DNA of 52,516 bases from a virus, in the IMG/VR virus record IMGVR_UViG_3300023087_000990, positions 1 to 52,516 of that record. One strand, 5' to 3'. Below the pieces are notes generated by a model, which was not told where the DNA came from, searched no databases, and saw only the letters and a list, made by a program, of their open reading frames with translations. A program made the position numbers and the translations under genes. Shown here in pieces: positions 17,628 to 26,023 of this stretch (its first letter is position 1; each line of letters starts with the position of its first letter).

Positions 17628-18224
17628 ATGGAAAAAGTATTATCAGAGATGCCTAGAATATCAGTTTTTACTGATGTACTTACAGATGAAGAATCAGATT
17701 ACTATGTAAAAAAATACAGTGAACTAGGAATGAATCCTGATGCAGGATTAGAATCACGAGAGCAAACAAATGGGCAAATCACAGAAGAAGTAGAACAGCG
17801 TAGTATTAGCTGGGATACTGATAACGAAGATAGAGAGTTTTTTAAAAAACGTCTTGCAGAAACAGTTGGATTTCCGATTGAACATATAGAAGCAGGCGAT
17901 ATTTATAGATATCAACCTGGACAGTATTTTGGTCTGCATCACGACTTTCCTTACACTCCAGAAGAAATTGCATATTATGAAAAAGGTGGTGACAGAAAAG
18001 CAACAGGTATTTTTTGGTTAACAGGTGACTTCGAAGGCGGTACTTGTGATTTTCCTGAACTAGATGTATCAGTAAAGCCTGTAAAAAATGGTATGTTTTA
18101 TTTTGAATATGACTACGAAGATGAAGCAATTAATCAGTCAACTATACACGAAGCAATGCCCATAACAAAGGGAGAAAAATGGATCGCAGCATTTTTTATT
18201 GCTAATGGTCCAAGAGTAGAATGA
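17628..18224 (+). CDS. Prolyl-4-hydroxylase-like Fe/2OG oxygenase
   Basis: A 198-residue protein with GGAGA before its ATG. It has the classical P4H layout: YRYQPGQYFGLHHDFPY with the HxD iron ligands, GDFEGGTCDFPEL as the central turn, and STIHEAMPITKGEKWIAAFF with the distal His and the 2OG-binding Lys. Length fits stand-alone bacterial and phage P4H proteins. All catalytic residues are present, so activity is likely. The substrate could be protein, peptide or small molecule. Confidence 0.85.
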   Translation: MEKVLSEMPRISVFTDVLTDEESDYYVKKYSELGMNPDAGLESREQTNGQITEEVEQRSISWDTDNEDREFFKKRLAETVGFPIEHIEAGDIYRYQPGQYFGLHHDFPYTPEEIAYYEKGGDRKATGIFWLTGDFEGGTCDFPELDVSVKPVKNGMFYFEYDYEDEAINQSTIHEAMPITKGEKWIAAFFIANGPRVE

Positions 18225-18664
18225 AGTTTTATATAACAGGTAGTACAAAGGGGCTAGGAGAATATCTAGCAAAATATTTTCATTGTAAGAGCTTTAACAA
18301 GCCTCTTGCATTGAATGAAGATATTGATTTAATTTGTGATAGTATTGATGAAGGTAGCACTGTTATATTAAATGCACATGCAAGTCAATTAGAGTATGTA
18401 GAACGTTTGAAAGATAAGTGTAAACTAGTTGTTATGGGCAGTATTGCAGCAGTAAATTTTGATCCTGAAATGGCAGAATACAGCAAAGAAAAATGGGAAC
18501 TGGAAAAAAACGTACAACAGTTAGCATTACACAACAAGTATCCTATGTTGTATTTACAGTTAACGAGTAGCAGTTATCGTGATTACCAAATGATTGCAAA
18601 CAGTATAAAGTTTTGGTTAGAAAATCCAGACATAACTTTTATAGGGTATAATATAAATGACTAA
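18221..18664 (+). CDS. Short SDR-like Rossmann protein
   Basis: A 147-residue protein sharing ATGA with the oxygenase before it. GSTKGLGEYL is a TGxxxGxG-type NAD(P) site, VILNAH stands where NNAG is expected, VVMGSIAA holds the Ser step, and YSKEKWELE gives YxxxK with one extra residue. It is far shorter than a normal SDR (about 250) and lacks most of the substrate-binding end. It probably pairs with the adjacent, longer SDR at 18657, perhaps as a heterodimer. Confidence 0.65.
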   Translation: MKFYITGSTKGLGEYLAKYFHCKSFNKPLALNEDIDLICDSIDEGSTVILNAHASQLEYVERLKDKCKLVVMGSIAAVNFDPEMAEYSKEKWELEKNVQQLALHNKYPMLYLQLTSSSYRDYQMIANSIKFWLENPDITFIGYNIND

Positions 18665-19253
18665 GAAAATAGTAATTACAGGACATACCGGCGGCATTGG
18701 TAAAGCAATATATGATAAATTTACAGAAGTAAGTTGTCATGAAATTATAGGTATGAGTCGCAGCAATGGTTATGACATCGAATCAGACTTTGACAAAGTT
18801 GTAGAAGAAGCAATTGGTGCAGAAATTTTTATTAACAATGCTTATAGAGACGAACAGCAACTAAAACTGTTTCATGCACTTAAAGATAAAGTTGATATGA
18901 TGGTTGTTATGGGCAGTGTAAGTAGACATTATCCCGAACTTATTCCTACAGATTATGTGCATGACAAACAAGAACTAGCAGAAGCATGTCGTTTAGAAAG
19001 CATCAATCCAAACGGTATTCCTATATTACATTTAGATTTAAGTTTTATCGAAGGCACTGAAATAAACAACAATGACCCTACAGCATTTAAAAGCGATTAT
19101 AATACTAGTTTTGAAGATATAGTTGACACAATTATATTTTGGGCTCAAAAGCCGAGCATACGTCAAGTCGAATTTCGTTGGAAGTTAACTGAACAAGTAC
19201 GTGCAGAATTAGAACGCATTAATCCAAATGTAGATTTTTCAAGAGTCGAATAA
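18657..19253 (+). CDS. Short-chain dehydrogenase/reductase
   Basis: A 198-residue SDR. GHTGGIGKAI is the NAD(P) site, FINNAY corresponds to NNAG, VVMGSVSRH holds the catalytic Ser step and YVHDKQELAEA gives Tyr-x3-Lys. It is about 50 residues shorter than typical SDRs but keeps the catalytic triad. It overlaps the shorter relative upstream by 8 bases, and its 3' end overlaps the convergent oxygenase gene by 15. Likely role: oxidation or reduction of a sugar or polyol intermediate. Confidence 0.78.
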   Translation: MTKKIVITGHTGGIGKAIYDKFTEVSCHEIIGMSRSNGYDIESDFDKVVEEAIGAEIFINNAYRDEQQLKLFHALKDKVDMMVVMGSVSRHYPELIPTDYVHDKQELAEACRLESINPNGIPILHLDLSFIEGTEINNNDPTAFKSDYNTSFEDIVDTIIFWAQKPSIRQVEFRWKLTEQVRAELERINPNVDFSRVE

Positions 19254-19913
19254 ATGTCGTTCTAATCTAATACAAATAAAAAGCCAATCTTCGTCTGACG
19301 GGTTCCATAATGCATGTGGACTATTTGTTGCATCAAATATGTATGCATCATACAATCCCATATTATCGACTCTATCGTCTACTTTTAACTTAACTACGTC
19401 ATTAGACTTTATGTTGACTAACAATGAATAGTTAGGACGTCCATCGTCTCCGTCAGTGTGCGTTGGCAATATACTAGAAGGAGAAAACCAAAAAATTAAT
19501 GCTTCTCTAGCAATATCACATTTATCTAGATAAAGATTTTGTTCTTTTAATAAATTTTTTACATACGGGTGCGGCCAATCATAATCTGCATGATATGAAT
19601 AAATTACCCTCCATTCGGATTCTTGTTTTAATAAGTATTGACTTTCTTTAGGAAAACGGCATAACAACTCTTCTGTTAGTTCGTCACTTGCTGTTTCGCA
19701 TGATGAAGTAAGATGTGCTATATTGTCTTTATAATGTAAAAAACTCCAAGATTCAAAATCATCATATGTTGGATTTTTTAATATGTTTTCTTTAATGTCA
19801 TCAACATCTAAGTTTTTAAAGTGTGATTTTACATACGTTACTAATTCTTTTACTTTAGATAACGCATCACCTTCTAAAACTTTTTTAACTCCGATATCTT
19901 GTTTTATATCCAT
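19239..19913 (-). CDS. AspH-like Fe/2OG oxygenase
   Basis: A 224-residue protein. The C-terminal half has LPTHTDGDDGRPNYSLLVNI (HxD), VDNMGLYDAYIFDATNSPHALWN with the distal His, and WLFICIRL with the 2OG-binding Arg. This is the AspH/cupin pattern also seen at 28999 and 14258. The N-terminal 100 residues are helical. It is the last gene of the minus-strand operon that starts at 22289. Confidence 0.72.
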   Translation of the reverse strand: MDIKQDIGVKKVLEGDALSKVKELVTYVKSHFKNLDVDDIKENILKNPTYDDFESWSFLHYKDNIAHLTSSCETASDELTEELLCRFPKESQYLLKQESEWRVIYSYHADYDWPHPYVKNLLKEQNLYLDKCDIAREALIFWFSPSSILPTHTDGDDGRPNYSLLVNIKSNDVVKLKVDDRVDNMGLYDAYIFDATNSPHALWNPSDEDWLFICIRLERHLFDS

Positions 19914-20461
19914 CGTTCAAATCTTTCTAAATTAGCAAAAAACTTTTCTGGATGTATTTCCCATACAGTTTGATCTGTGTGTCTATAGTGTACATCTTTA
20001 ATTTTAGATACAATACCTAGTTTAGCAAGTGTAGGAAAGTAATAGCTATGCACAAGGCGTTGACTTGCTTCTTTACTAGCATTTGATGTAGCAAACATTC
20101 GTCCACGTCCTGCAACCCATTCTATGCACTGCGGCAGCAAAAATTGGTCTGTTAAATTTTGATGTTCTGCTACAAGACGTTTAGGAGTAATTAATCCTGC
20201 GCCCTTTCGTTCTTCTGCAAACGTACACACACGAGTTAGTATGCGATATCCGCCTGGCATAACATCATCAAAAGAGTGTGCAGCAACACTACCTACAGCA
20301 TTATTGTTATTGTAAAGTATCCAAGCATTCCATTCACGTTCATTACGAAAGCAATCTATCATTGCTTTTTGACTAGAGTTATTAACAAACCCTCGACGAC
20401 TTGCTTCGTTATAAAAATTAGTTAAGTCTAAACCTTCGTGCCATTCAACAGTTTTATACAT
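19904..20461 (-). CDS. Possible GNAT-type acetyltransferase
   Basis: A 185-residue protein. The strand pair NAWILYNNNNAVGSVAAHSF followed by GYRILTRVCTF and a helix resembles the central sheet of GNAT N-acyltransferases. A clear R/Q-x-x-G-x-G/A coenzyme-A loop is not seen (KGAGLITP is the nearest). If correct it would acetylate an amino sugar or similar. The start overlaps the upstream stop as TAATG. The call is tentative. Confidence 0.5.
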   Translation of the reverse strand: MYKTVEWHEGLDLTNFYNEASRRGFVNNSSQKAMIDCFRNEREWNAWILYNNNNAVGSVAAHSFDDVMPGGYRILTRVCTFAEERKGAGLITPKRLVAEHQNLTDQFLLPQCIEWVAGRGRMFATSNASKEASQRLVHSYYFPTLAKLGIVSKIKDVHYRHTDQTVWEIHPEKFFANLERFERWI

Positions 20462-21603
20462 TAGAATGCTTCCTTCTTTTGTAATAGCAGCTCGTCAACA
20501 ACAGGAATATAATCGTAATTGTTTATAAGTTCGTTTAGTTTTGGATTTAATTTTTCAAAGTCTGCGTTTGTTACTTTTAATAATTTTTTATGCCAAGCAA
20601 CAAAATAGTTGAACAAGTTTTTACTGTCTTGCTCCATATAACCTAGTAAATCATTATAGCCATATTCTAACAAATAAGATTTTACATATTCTTTATAGTC
20701 AGTGGGCATCGCAATTAACGACATAAAATCAGGAGTAATTAATGCATCTTTACTTCTAGTAAATTTTGGAAAGTTTTCGTCTAAAAATTTATCAAGTAAA
20801 TGCAAGTAATTTACGTTATAAGGAGTTACTACACAATGTATTACAATGTTAGTTTCTCCTTTTCTGTTGTCGTACAGATCATGAAAGTATTTTAAATTTT
20901 CTTTAACTTTATTCCATTCTGCACCAATTCGAATAAATTCAAACAATCCTTCAACAGCATCGATGCTTATATTTAAATCAAGATATTTACAGTTTAAGAA
21001 AACATCTTCAACTACTCCGTTAGGAATAAGTGTTCCATTAGTTGAGCCCACTACCTTTAAATTTTCGAGTTCGCCTGATTCTTTAACTCTGTTACATATA
21101 TCTGTAATATTTTTACTAAGTAATGGTTCTCCGCCAATTAACTTTATAGTATCTAATTTTGAAAAGTCAACATTTTTATATAGAGTAGTATTGTATGCAG
21201 GAGACGAAGCACGACCAAACAAATTTATTTCTTCTTTAATCCATGCTGTGCTTCTTCCTGATGAACAAATATTACATTTTAGATTACACGTATTGTCTAA
21301 TTCAAATTCCATAAATGTTAATTTTGGTTCAGTAAGTACTCCATAATGTTCGATTGATTTTTGACGCATTGATTTCACACCAACATCTTCTTTAACCCAA
21401 CATTCGTGACATTCGTCAACACGTTCTCCACTATCTAAACGCTTTCGTAAAGTATCCATTTCTCCGTGTAAATACTCGTTTTCAATATCGTCAGTTTTTA
21501 ATCTAATATTACCTCGATACAAACAACATGGTAAAATATCATGATTGTCACCGTCGTCTGGTAATAATACTACACTATTATAAGTTAGTGGACAGTGTTT
21601 CAT
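20461..21603 (-). CDS. Radical SAM protein with N-terminal cysteine (twitch-like) domain
   Basis: A 380-residue protein. The N-terminus has C4 in KHCPLTYN and C26-C27 in ILPCCLYRG, then ECHECWVKE and SMRQKS. The core has CNLKCNIC at residues 106-113 and LIGGEPLLSKN. It is close in layout to the protein at 28104. The ATGA start follows a kinase-fold-like gene, which suggests that this operon (kinase-like, radical SAM, acetyltransferase-like, oxygenase) handles one product. Confidence 0.87.
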   Translation of the reverse strand: MKHCPLTYNSVVLLPDDGDNHDILPCCLYRGNIRLKTDDIENEYLHGEMDTLRKRLDSGERVDECHECWVKEDVGVKSMRQKSIEHYGVLTEPKLTFMEFELDNTCNLKCNICSSGRSTAWIKEEINLFGRASSPAYNTTLYKNVDFSKLDTIKLIGGEPLLSKNITDICNRVKESGELENLKVVGSTNGTLIPNGVVEDVFLNCKYLDLNISIDAVEGLFEFIRIGAEWNKVKENLKYFHDLYDNRKGETNIVIHCVVTPYNVNYLHLLDKFLDENFPKFTRSKDALITPDFMSLIAMPTDYKEYVKSYLLEYGYNDLLGYMEQDSKNLFNYFVAWHKKLLKVTNADFEKLNPKLNELINNYDYIPVVDELLLQKKEAF

Positions 21604-22289
21604 TTATAAATCTCTTTAGCAGCTTCCATAACATCGTCTCGAAAGTTTGTTTTAAAACTTTCAAATGCTAGTAGTTGTATTTCTTTATGCGGTGTAGGTG
21701 CTTCTACATCAATGCCCATAGAAGCCATTTTAGGAAATAAGTCTGCTTGTCTATCTTCACTAATATGACTCATTACACTACGCAAACTTATATCATTATC
21801 AGCTTGATCATAAGTAAAGAAATAATTCATACTTTTAAGTTTACCGTTTATAATAAAGTAACTTGACGGATGCAAACTGTATTTGGTTAATCCTAAGTCT
21901 TTGTGTGCTTGTAGTATTTCGAGCATCTGTTTATCCCAGTCAGGCAATACCTGTGAGTAGTCTGTTCCTACACAGCCGGCAAGTTCCCACATATCAGGTC
22001 CATCTATTTCTAAATAAACTTTTCGTTCCTTTTCGTCGATACTAAACTTAGGAATATGTTCAGGATAGTGTGTTTTCATTATCCTTAAAAATTTAACCTC
22101 ACGTTCAAATTTTTCATCCATCAACGACGGGTCAACAACTTGATTATGCCCACCGTGATAATTTTCGTCGTTGTAGTACCATTGACAAAAAAGTCCGTTT
22201 TTTGAAATTAAGCTAGTATAAATTAGATTATTTCTACATAACCCTTTGCCAGGAACGTTGTTGTAATAATATTCATAATTCCCGTTCAT
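21600..22289 (-). CDS. Kinase-fold-like protein, possibly degenerate
   Basis: A 229-residue relative of the protein at 14889. It has an initial glycine-containing turn (NVPGKGLCRNN), a KVYLEIDGPDMWEL strand and hinge, LGLTKYSLHPSSYFIINGKLKSM in the position of a kinase catalytic loop with His-Pro-Ser-Ser instead of His-x-Asp, and NYFFTYD where the metal-binding Asp step would be. Loss of the catalytic Asp suggests a pseudokinase, or a diverged small-molecule kinase. First gene of its operon, with no ribosome-binding site and a late motif 5 bases upstream. Confidence 0.5.
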   Translation of the reverse strand: MNGNYEYYYNNVPGKGLCRNNLIYTSLISKNGLFCQWYYNDENYHGGHNQVVDPSLMDEKFEREVKFLRIMKTHYPEHIPKFSIDEKERKVYLEIDGPDMWELAGCVGTDYSQVLPDWDKQMLEILQAHKDLGLTKYSLHPSSYFIINGKLKSMNYFFTYDQADNDISLRSVMSHISEDRQADLFPKMASMGIDVEAPTPHKEIQLLAFESFKTNFRDDVMEAAKEIYK

Positions 22290-22316
22290 GCAAATACTTA
22301 TCTGGTAAGTATATGT
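22290..22316. promoter_or_regulatory. 27-base divergent late-promoter pair with inverted repeat
   Basis: GGTAAGTA (22304-22311) is 5 bases before the plus-strand ATG at 22317, and GATAAGTA (22295-22302, minus strand) is 5 bases before the minus-strand ATG at 22289. The two motifs form an inverted repeat, ATACTTA-N5-TAAGTAT. Length is identical to the junction at 14231 and the sequence matches in 20 of 27 positions. No Shine-Dalgarno sequence on either side. Confidence 0.65.
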
Positions 22317-23132
22317 ATGATTAGAGGAATTGGTGGCAAACCATACATTAACTTAGATCCTTATTTAGACATAAAGGGTTTTAGGAATCTGCATCCAGAA
22401 ATTTGCAAAGGTTTTGCATTAGCAAGAGATTATGCAAAAGAAGGAACGTGGATGGCTCCTGGCTTTGACTGGAAGGACGCTTCTTATATTTTAAATTGGA
22501 AACCGATTTATCAAGCGTGGGATGACTATCAGTCATTGCCAGACGACCACCCTATTAAGGTAGAAGGCAATAAAATATTACCAACAGACTTTGGCGACTA
22601 TAGGCAACGAAACATTTTTACAAGATATTTAAAAACAACTATGGGTGCAAATGACCCATACATATATTATTTTTTATGGAATGAAGGAGATTGGAATGAA
22701 AGGAACGCTGAACGTAAAAAAACTGAAGAAGCTATACACTTTCCGGGTGTCGTTAAGTGGGTTGAAAACCTCCAAGAAGAAGGTATCATTAGCCAAATCG
22801 GAAGGGTAATATTTTTCCACTGTGATCACAATGGTAGAGCATTTGAACATAGAGACTTAGATGCAAATAACGGAGTAATGGATGATAAGCAATATAGTCC
22901 GCACAATAATGAATTTATACATATACGCTATCGCACAAAAAGAGGATTTTATATTTGGGATCCTGAAAGCGAAAATAAACATTACTTGAATTGTAATGCA
23001 GCGTTTTGGAATGATCAAGATTGGCACGGCGGAGAAAGTAGTGCTGAAGTAGAATACGGATTAAGAGTCGATTGTAAATTTACTCCTGAATTTAGAAAAG
23101 TGTTAGGCATAAGTCATTTAGAGAATTACTAA
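22317..23132 (+). CDS. AspH-like oxygenase with long N-terminal region
   Basis: A 271-residue protein. The C-terminal part has FFHCDHNGRAFEHRDLDAN, where EHRDLD supplies HxD, then FYIWDPESENKH and QDWHGGESSAEVEYGLRVDCKF, giving the distal His and the Arg near the end. This matches the cupin-type Asp hydroxylase layout. The N-terminal 110 residues are Trp-, Tyr- and Asp-rich and not recognised. First gene of a three-gene plus operon; predicted leaderless. Confidence 0.66.
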   Translation: MIRGIGGKPYINLDPYLDIKGFRNLHPEICKGFALARDYAKEGTWMAPGFDWKDASYILNWKPIYQAWDDYQSLPDDHPIKVEGNKILPTDFGDYRQRNIFTRYLKTTMGANDPYIYYFLWNEGDWNERNAERKKTEEAIHFPGVVKWVENLQEEGIISQIGRVIFFHCDHNGRAFEHRDLDANNGVMDDKQYSPHNNEFIHIRYRTKRGFYIWDPESENKHYLNCNAAFWNDQDWHGGESSAEVEYGLRVDCKFTPEFRKVLGISHLENY

Positions 23133-23815
23133 TGAATATCGGGTTTTTTGGCGATAGCTTTAGCCACGAAAACAATAAGATTATTCAGATTGCAGATGGC
23201 TATAAAACTTATATACACCTCTTAGAAAAAGAGTTTAAAACAAAAATATCAATAAAAAGTAGAGGAGGCTGTTCGCACTGGGACATCATCTTAAATCAGT
23301 TCTTGCCAAACAAAGACAACTTGCCTGATATTTGTATTTTTACTTGGCCTGATAAAAACAGATTTTTTCATAGAAAAATTAGGCATATACGCAGACAAGA
23401 AGCGTTAGAGTATTCAAATACAAAAAACAAATTTTTAAATATAAATTATAGTAATGGTTTATACAAGAAGCAATGGAAAGCAGCAGAACTTTACTATAAA
23501 GATTTATTTGATGAAGAAAAAAATGATTTAGAATATCTTTCTTCATTATACTATTTTGATAATGTAATTTTAAAAAATATTCAAAACAAAAAATTTATAC
23601 ATTTATGGAGTTTTGAAAATGTTTATAATTGGAATAATAATATTACATTAAAAACTCCTTTAGTTAAAATTGCAGAAAGTGTAATACCTAATTATCACGA
23701 AGGACCGAGAGAAACAAATAAAAATTATCTAGCAATGAATCATTTACCTGGACAAGAATTAAATGATATTGTGTTTGAAAAAGTGAAAGGATTAATAAAT
23801 GAAGTATGTAAATAA
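23132..23815 (+). CDS. SGNH/GDSL hydrolase-like protein
   Basis: A 227-residue protein with TAATG coupling. MNIGFFGDSFSHE gives the Gly-Asp-Ser nucleophile block at the extreme N-terminus, and SRGGCSHWDII and CIFTWPDKNRFFH stand in the places of the Gly and Asn blocks. The end has AMNHLPGQELND, a His without the usual DxxH Asp. SGNH enzymes deacylate or acylate sugars and lipids. It resembles the protein at 15560 and differs from the 42931/48773 pair. Confidence 0.7.
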   Translation: MNIGFFGDSFSHENNKIIQIADGYKTYIHLLEKEFKTKISIKSRGGCSHWDIILNQFLPNKDNLPDICIFTWPDKNRFFHRKIRHIRRQEALEYSNTKNKFLNINYSNGLYKKQWKAAELYYKDLFDEEKNDLEYLSSLYYFDNVILKNIQNKKFIHLWSFENVYNWNNNITLKTPLVKIAESVIPNYHEGPRETNKNYLAMNHLPGQELNDIVFEKVKGLINEVCK

Positions 23816-24287
23816 TTGGAAATACAATATTCATCCTTTACTTAGGCAACGTGTATTAGATACCGAAGGACAGGCCCGGCCTAGAGATTGGCCTCCAGCA
23901 TTTGCAGTTGAGAGTGATGAATACAAACGTGCTGAAGAAGCAGGTTACGATTTATCGGCTGTACACTGGTGGGTTTATGAACAAGAAAACTTAGGTCCTG
24001 TAGTACTACCTTTAGAAAATAATTATCATTGGTGGATTACTAAACTATATCCAGGACAGTTTATGCCAATGCACAGTGATCCGCACACACACGAAAGTCC
24101 TTGTAAACGTTATTGGATTCCGTTACAAGATTACGAACCAGGACATATTTTTATATATAAGAAACACTTAATGACTGACTATAAAGCATTTGATGTTTTT
24201 ACTTACGATAAAAGTACAGATATGCACGGAGCAGCTAACATAGGGCATACTCCGAGGGTAGTTTTACAAGTTACAGAATACGTATAA
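23799..24287 (+). CDS. AspH-like cupin/oxygenase, compact
   Basis: A 162-residue protein. LYPGQFMPMHSDPHTHE supplies HxD, WIPLQDYEPGHIFIYKK is the central strand pair, and DMHGAANIGHTPRVVLQVTEYV gives the distal His and an Arg. It matches the order of motifs in the proteins at 16513 and 17088, including the EAGYDL step and Trp-rich lead. It overlaps the SGNH gene by 17 bases and the convergent radical-SAM gene by 17 bases. Confidence 0.68.
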   Translation: MKYVNNWKYNIHPLLRQRVLDTEGQARPRDWPPAFAVESDEYKRAEEAGYDLSAVHWWVYEQENLGPVVLPLENNYHWWITKLYPGQFMPMHSDPHTHESPCKRYWIPLQDYEPGHIFIYKKHLMTDYKAFDVFTYDKSTDMHGAANIGHTPRVVLQVTEYV

Positions 24288-25263
24288 ATTCTTTATTTTT
24301 TGGTAAAACGTTAAGTTCGTTTTTAATAACCTCAACATTATTTTTAGGACACATACTGCATTCGTCTATATGACAATATATGTTAGACATAAATTTATCA
24401 ATTTCTTCGTCTGTACAATTAGCTAAGTCTAATCCTTTATATTTTAAATACTTTTGCCAATCTGGATCATCTAAAGATCCGTGTCTTGCCAAAAATGTTT
24501 CAAGTGTACCTAAAGCTGCACACTTATAAATTCTGCCGTCTCTAAGCAAAGCACAAAAATTACTAGGGCAACTGTTCCAGTAAGAAGATTTCGGATCGCC
24601 TTCGTCATAAGGTTTTGGCTTTCCGTCTACAAATTTTGTAATAGTACTAAAATAGTCTGACTGAATGTAATACACACCGTATCCGTGATCTCCCATCCAA
24701 GCTCTGTCATTACCGTCTAAGTCGTCAGGAGTAAAATTAGTAGTGTCTAACCATTGTCGCCATTCGGGACCACCATCTTCTCTGCTGATAATTTTTCTCC
24801 ACCATTCTTCGGCAGTACTTTCTTTTAAATCAAGTTTATCAGCTAAGTCTAATGTAGCCTGTATAATTCTGTTAGAATAACTTTTATCGTTAAATGCAGA
24901 AGTATGATCGCATACTTGTATACACATGTTATATTGTTTAGCTAAGTCTGCTACTAAATCTAAATTTTTACTTAGTAACATGCCGTTTGTAGGAAAAATT
25001 ATTTTTGAATCAGGTTCCAATGATCTAAGATAGTCTAATATTGCCTTACACTTATCAATATATAATAAAGGTTCACCACCTAGTACTCCCCAGATGTCTA
25101 CATTAAATTTTTCGTGAGCTAGTCTTATACTTTCTTTTATACCTTCTAATTCAGGATCGTCAGAAGTGCCTCTTACATGATCACTCCTTGTGTCGCATTG
25201 ACTACAAGCTAAGTTGCACTTGTTTCCATAAAATATGTCAAGTATTTTAATTTCTCTTTTCAT
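24271..25263 (-). CDS. Radical SAM protein with C-terminal SPASM-like cysteines
   Basis: A 330-residue protein. CNLACSQC is at residues 16-23 and LGGEPLL follows. After a long middle insertion, the C-terminus has NSCPSNFCALLRDGRIYKCA, then CTDEE, CHIDECSMCPKN. The same spacing recurs at 26024 and 29470, so these three form a second subfamily. It is coupled to an oxygenase gene upstream (17-base overlap), forming a two-gene oxygenase plus radical-SAM operon. Confidence 0.87.
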   Translation of the reverse strand: MKREIKILDIFYGNKCNLACSQCDTRSDHVRGTSDDPELEGIKESIRLAHEKFNVDIWGVLGGEPLLYIDKCKAILDYLRSLEPDSKIIFPTNGMLLSKNLDLVADLAKQYNMCIQVCDHTSAFNDKSYSNRIIQATLDLADKLDLKESTAEEWWRKIISREDGGPEWRQWLDTTNFTPDDLDGNDRAWMGDHGYGVYYIQSDYFSTITKFVDGKPKPYDEGDPKSSYWNSCPSNFCALLRDGRIYKCAALGTLETFLARHGSLDDPDWQKYLKYKGLDLANCTDEEIDKFMSNIYCHIDECSMCPKNNVEVIKNELNVLPKNKEFIRIL

Positions 25264-25984
25264 ACTGTTTCCTGTAGCTATTAGCTACTAAATCTATAAA
25301 ATCATACTTTCTATTGCCAGGTATACCATGTGCAATTAAATGTGTGCGTGGGTGCATACTTTGATTTATTACACTATGATATTTACGAATATTTATTATA
25401 AATGCCTTTCCGGCTAAAAACGGAACTATGCCCTCTCCTTCTAACGTCATTTTACACATAGGGGGATGTGTAATTGCTACATTAATAGGTACACCAAAGT
25501 CCAACATATCTATGCCTTGCTCTCCTGGTAGTCGCCCCGGAGCATCACTATGAGGAGATATTTCTCCTCGTCCTTCTAGTTGCATAAATCTAATACGTCT
25601 ATATGTTTGATACGGAAAGTCTTCCCAAAACTTTTTTATATGGGGCGTTTTTTCACTTAGACTTGTCCATTTGTACGGCACTTCTGATTCGTCTTTCCAG
25701 TCTCCGTAATTAGTCCATGCTCCTGTTTTGTCTACATCAATTCCGTGTATACAAGAACTCCTCCAGCCAGGATGTTCACTACCTCTATGATCTACATATT
25801 CAGCAAATCGAGTTTCGCTTTCCCACAGCTTATGCGGAATGTCTATATCTAATTCTAGCCAAGCAAAGTCGCTTCTGTTCAACAACCAACTAGCAATATC
25901 GTAATTAGTTGAACAATATCGAGGTGCTTCTGGAAGTGTTGCGTTAAAATCTTTGTTTGCGTTATAGAATTCCAAGGCATTCAT
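25247..25984 (-). CDS. AspH-like Fe/2OG oxygenase
   Basis: A 245-residue protein. The ATG at 25984 is preferred over one at 25990, because it lies exactly 5 bases from a CATAAATA late motif as in the other divergent junctions. GRGEISPHSDAPGRLP supplies HxD, GIVPFLAGKAFIINIRKYHSVINQS the distal His, and HPRTHLIAHG the 2OG-binding Arg, all in the AspH order. N-terminal residues 1-120 are Trp-rich. It probably works with the radical-SAM protein that follows it. Confidence 0.72.
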   Translation of the reverse strand: MNALEFYNANKDFNATLPEAPRYCSTNYDIASWLLNRSDFAWLELDIDIPHKLWESETRFAEYVDHRGSEHPGWRSSCIHGIDVDKTGAWTNYGDWKDESEVPYKWTSLSEKTPHIKKFWEDFPYQTYRRIRFMQLEGRGEISPHSDAPGRLPGEQGIDMLDFGVPINVAITHPPMCKMTLEGEGIVPFLAGKAFIINIRKYHSVINQSMHPRTHLIAHGIPGNRKYDFIDLVANSYRKQYEKRN

Positions 25985-26023
25985 AAACATATTTATGTGC
26001 GTATATTACTGATAAGTATGTAT
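25985..26023. promoter_or_regulatory. Divergent late-promoter pair
   Basis: CATAAATA on the minus strand (25990-25997) is 5 bases before the ATG at 25984. GATAAGTA on the plus strand (26011-26018) is 5 bases before the ATG at 26024. This repeats the arrangement at 14231 and 22290, with a longer centre. Neither gene has a Shine-Dalgarno sequence, so leaderless transcripts are expected. Confidence 0.62.
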
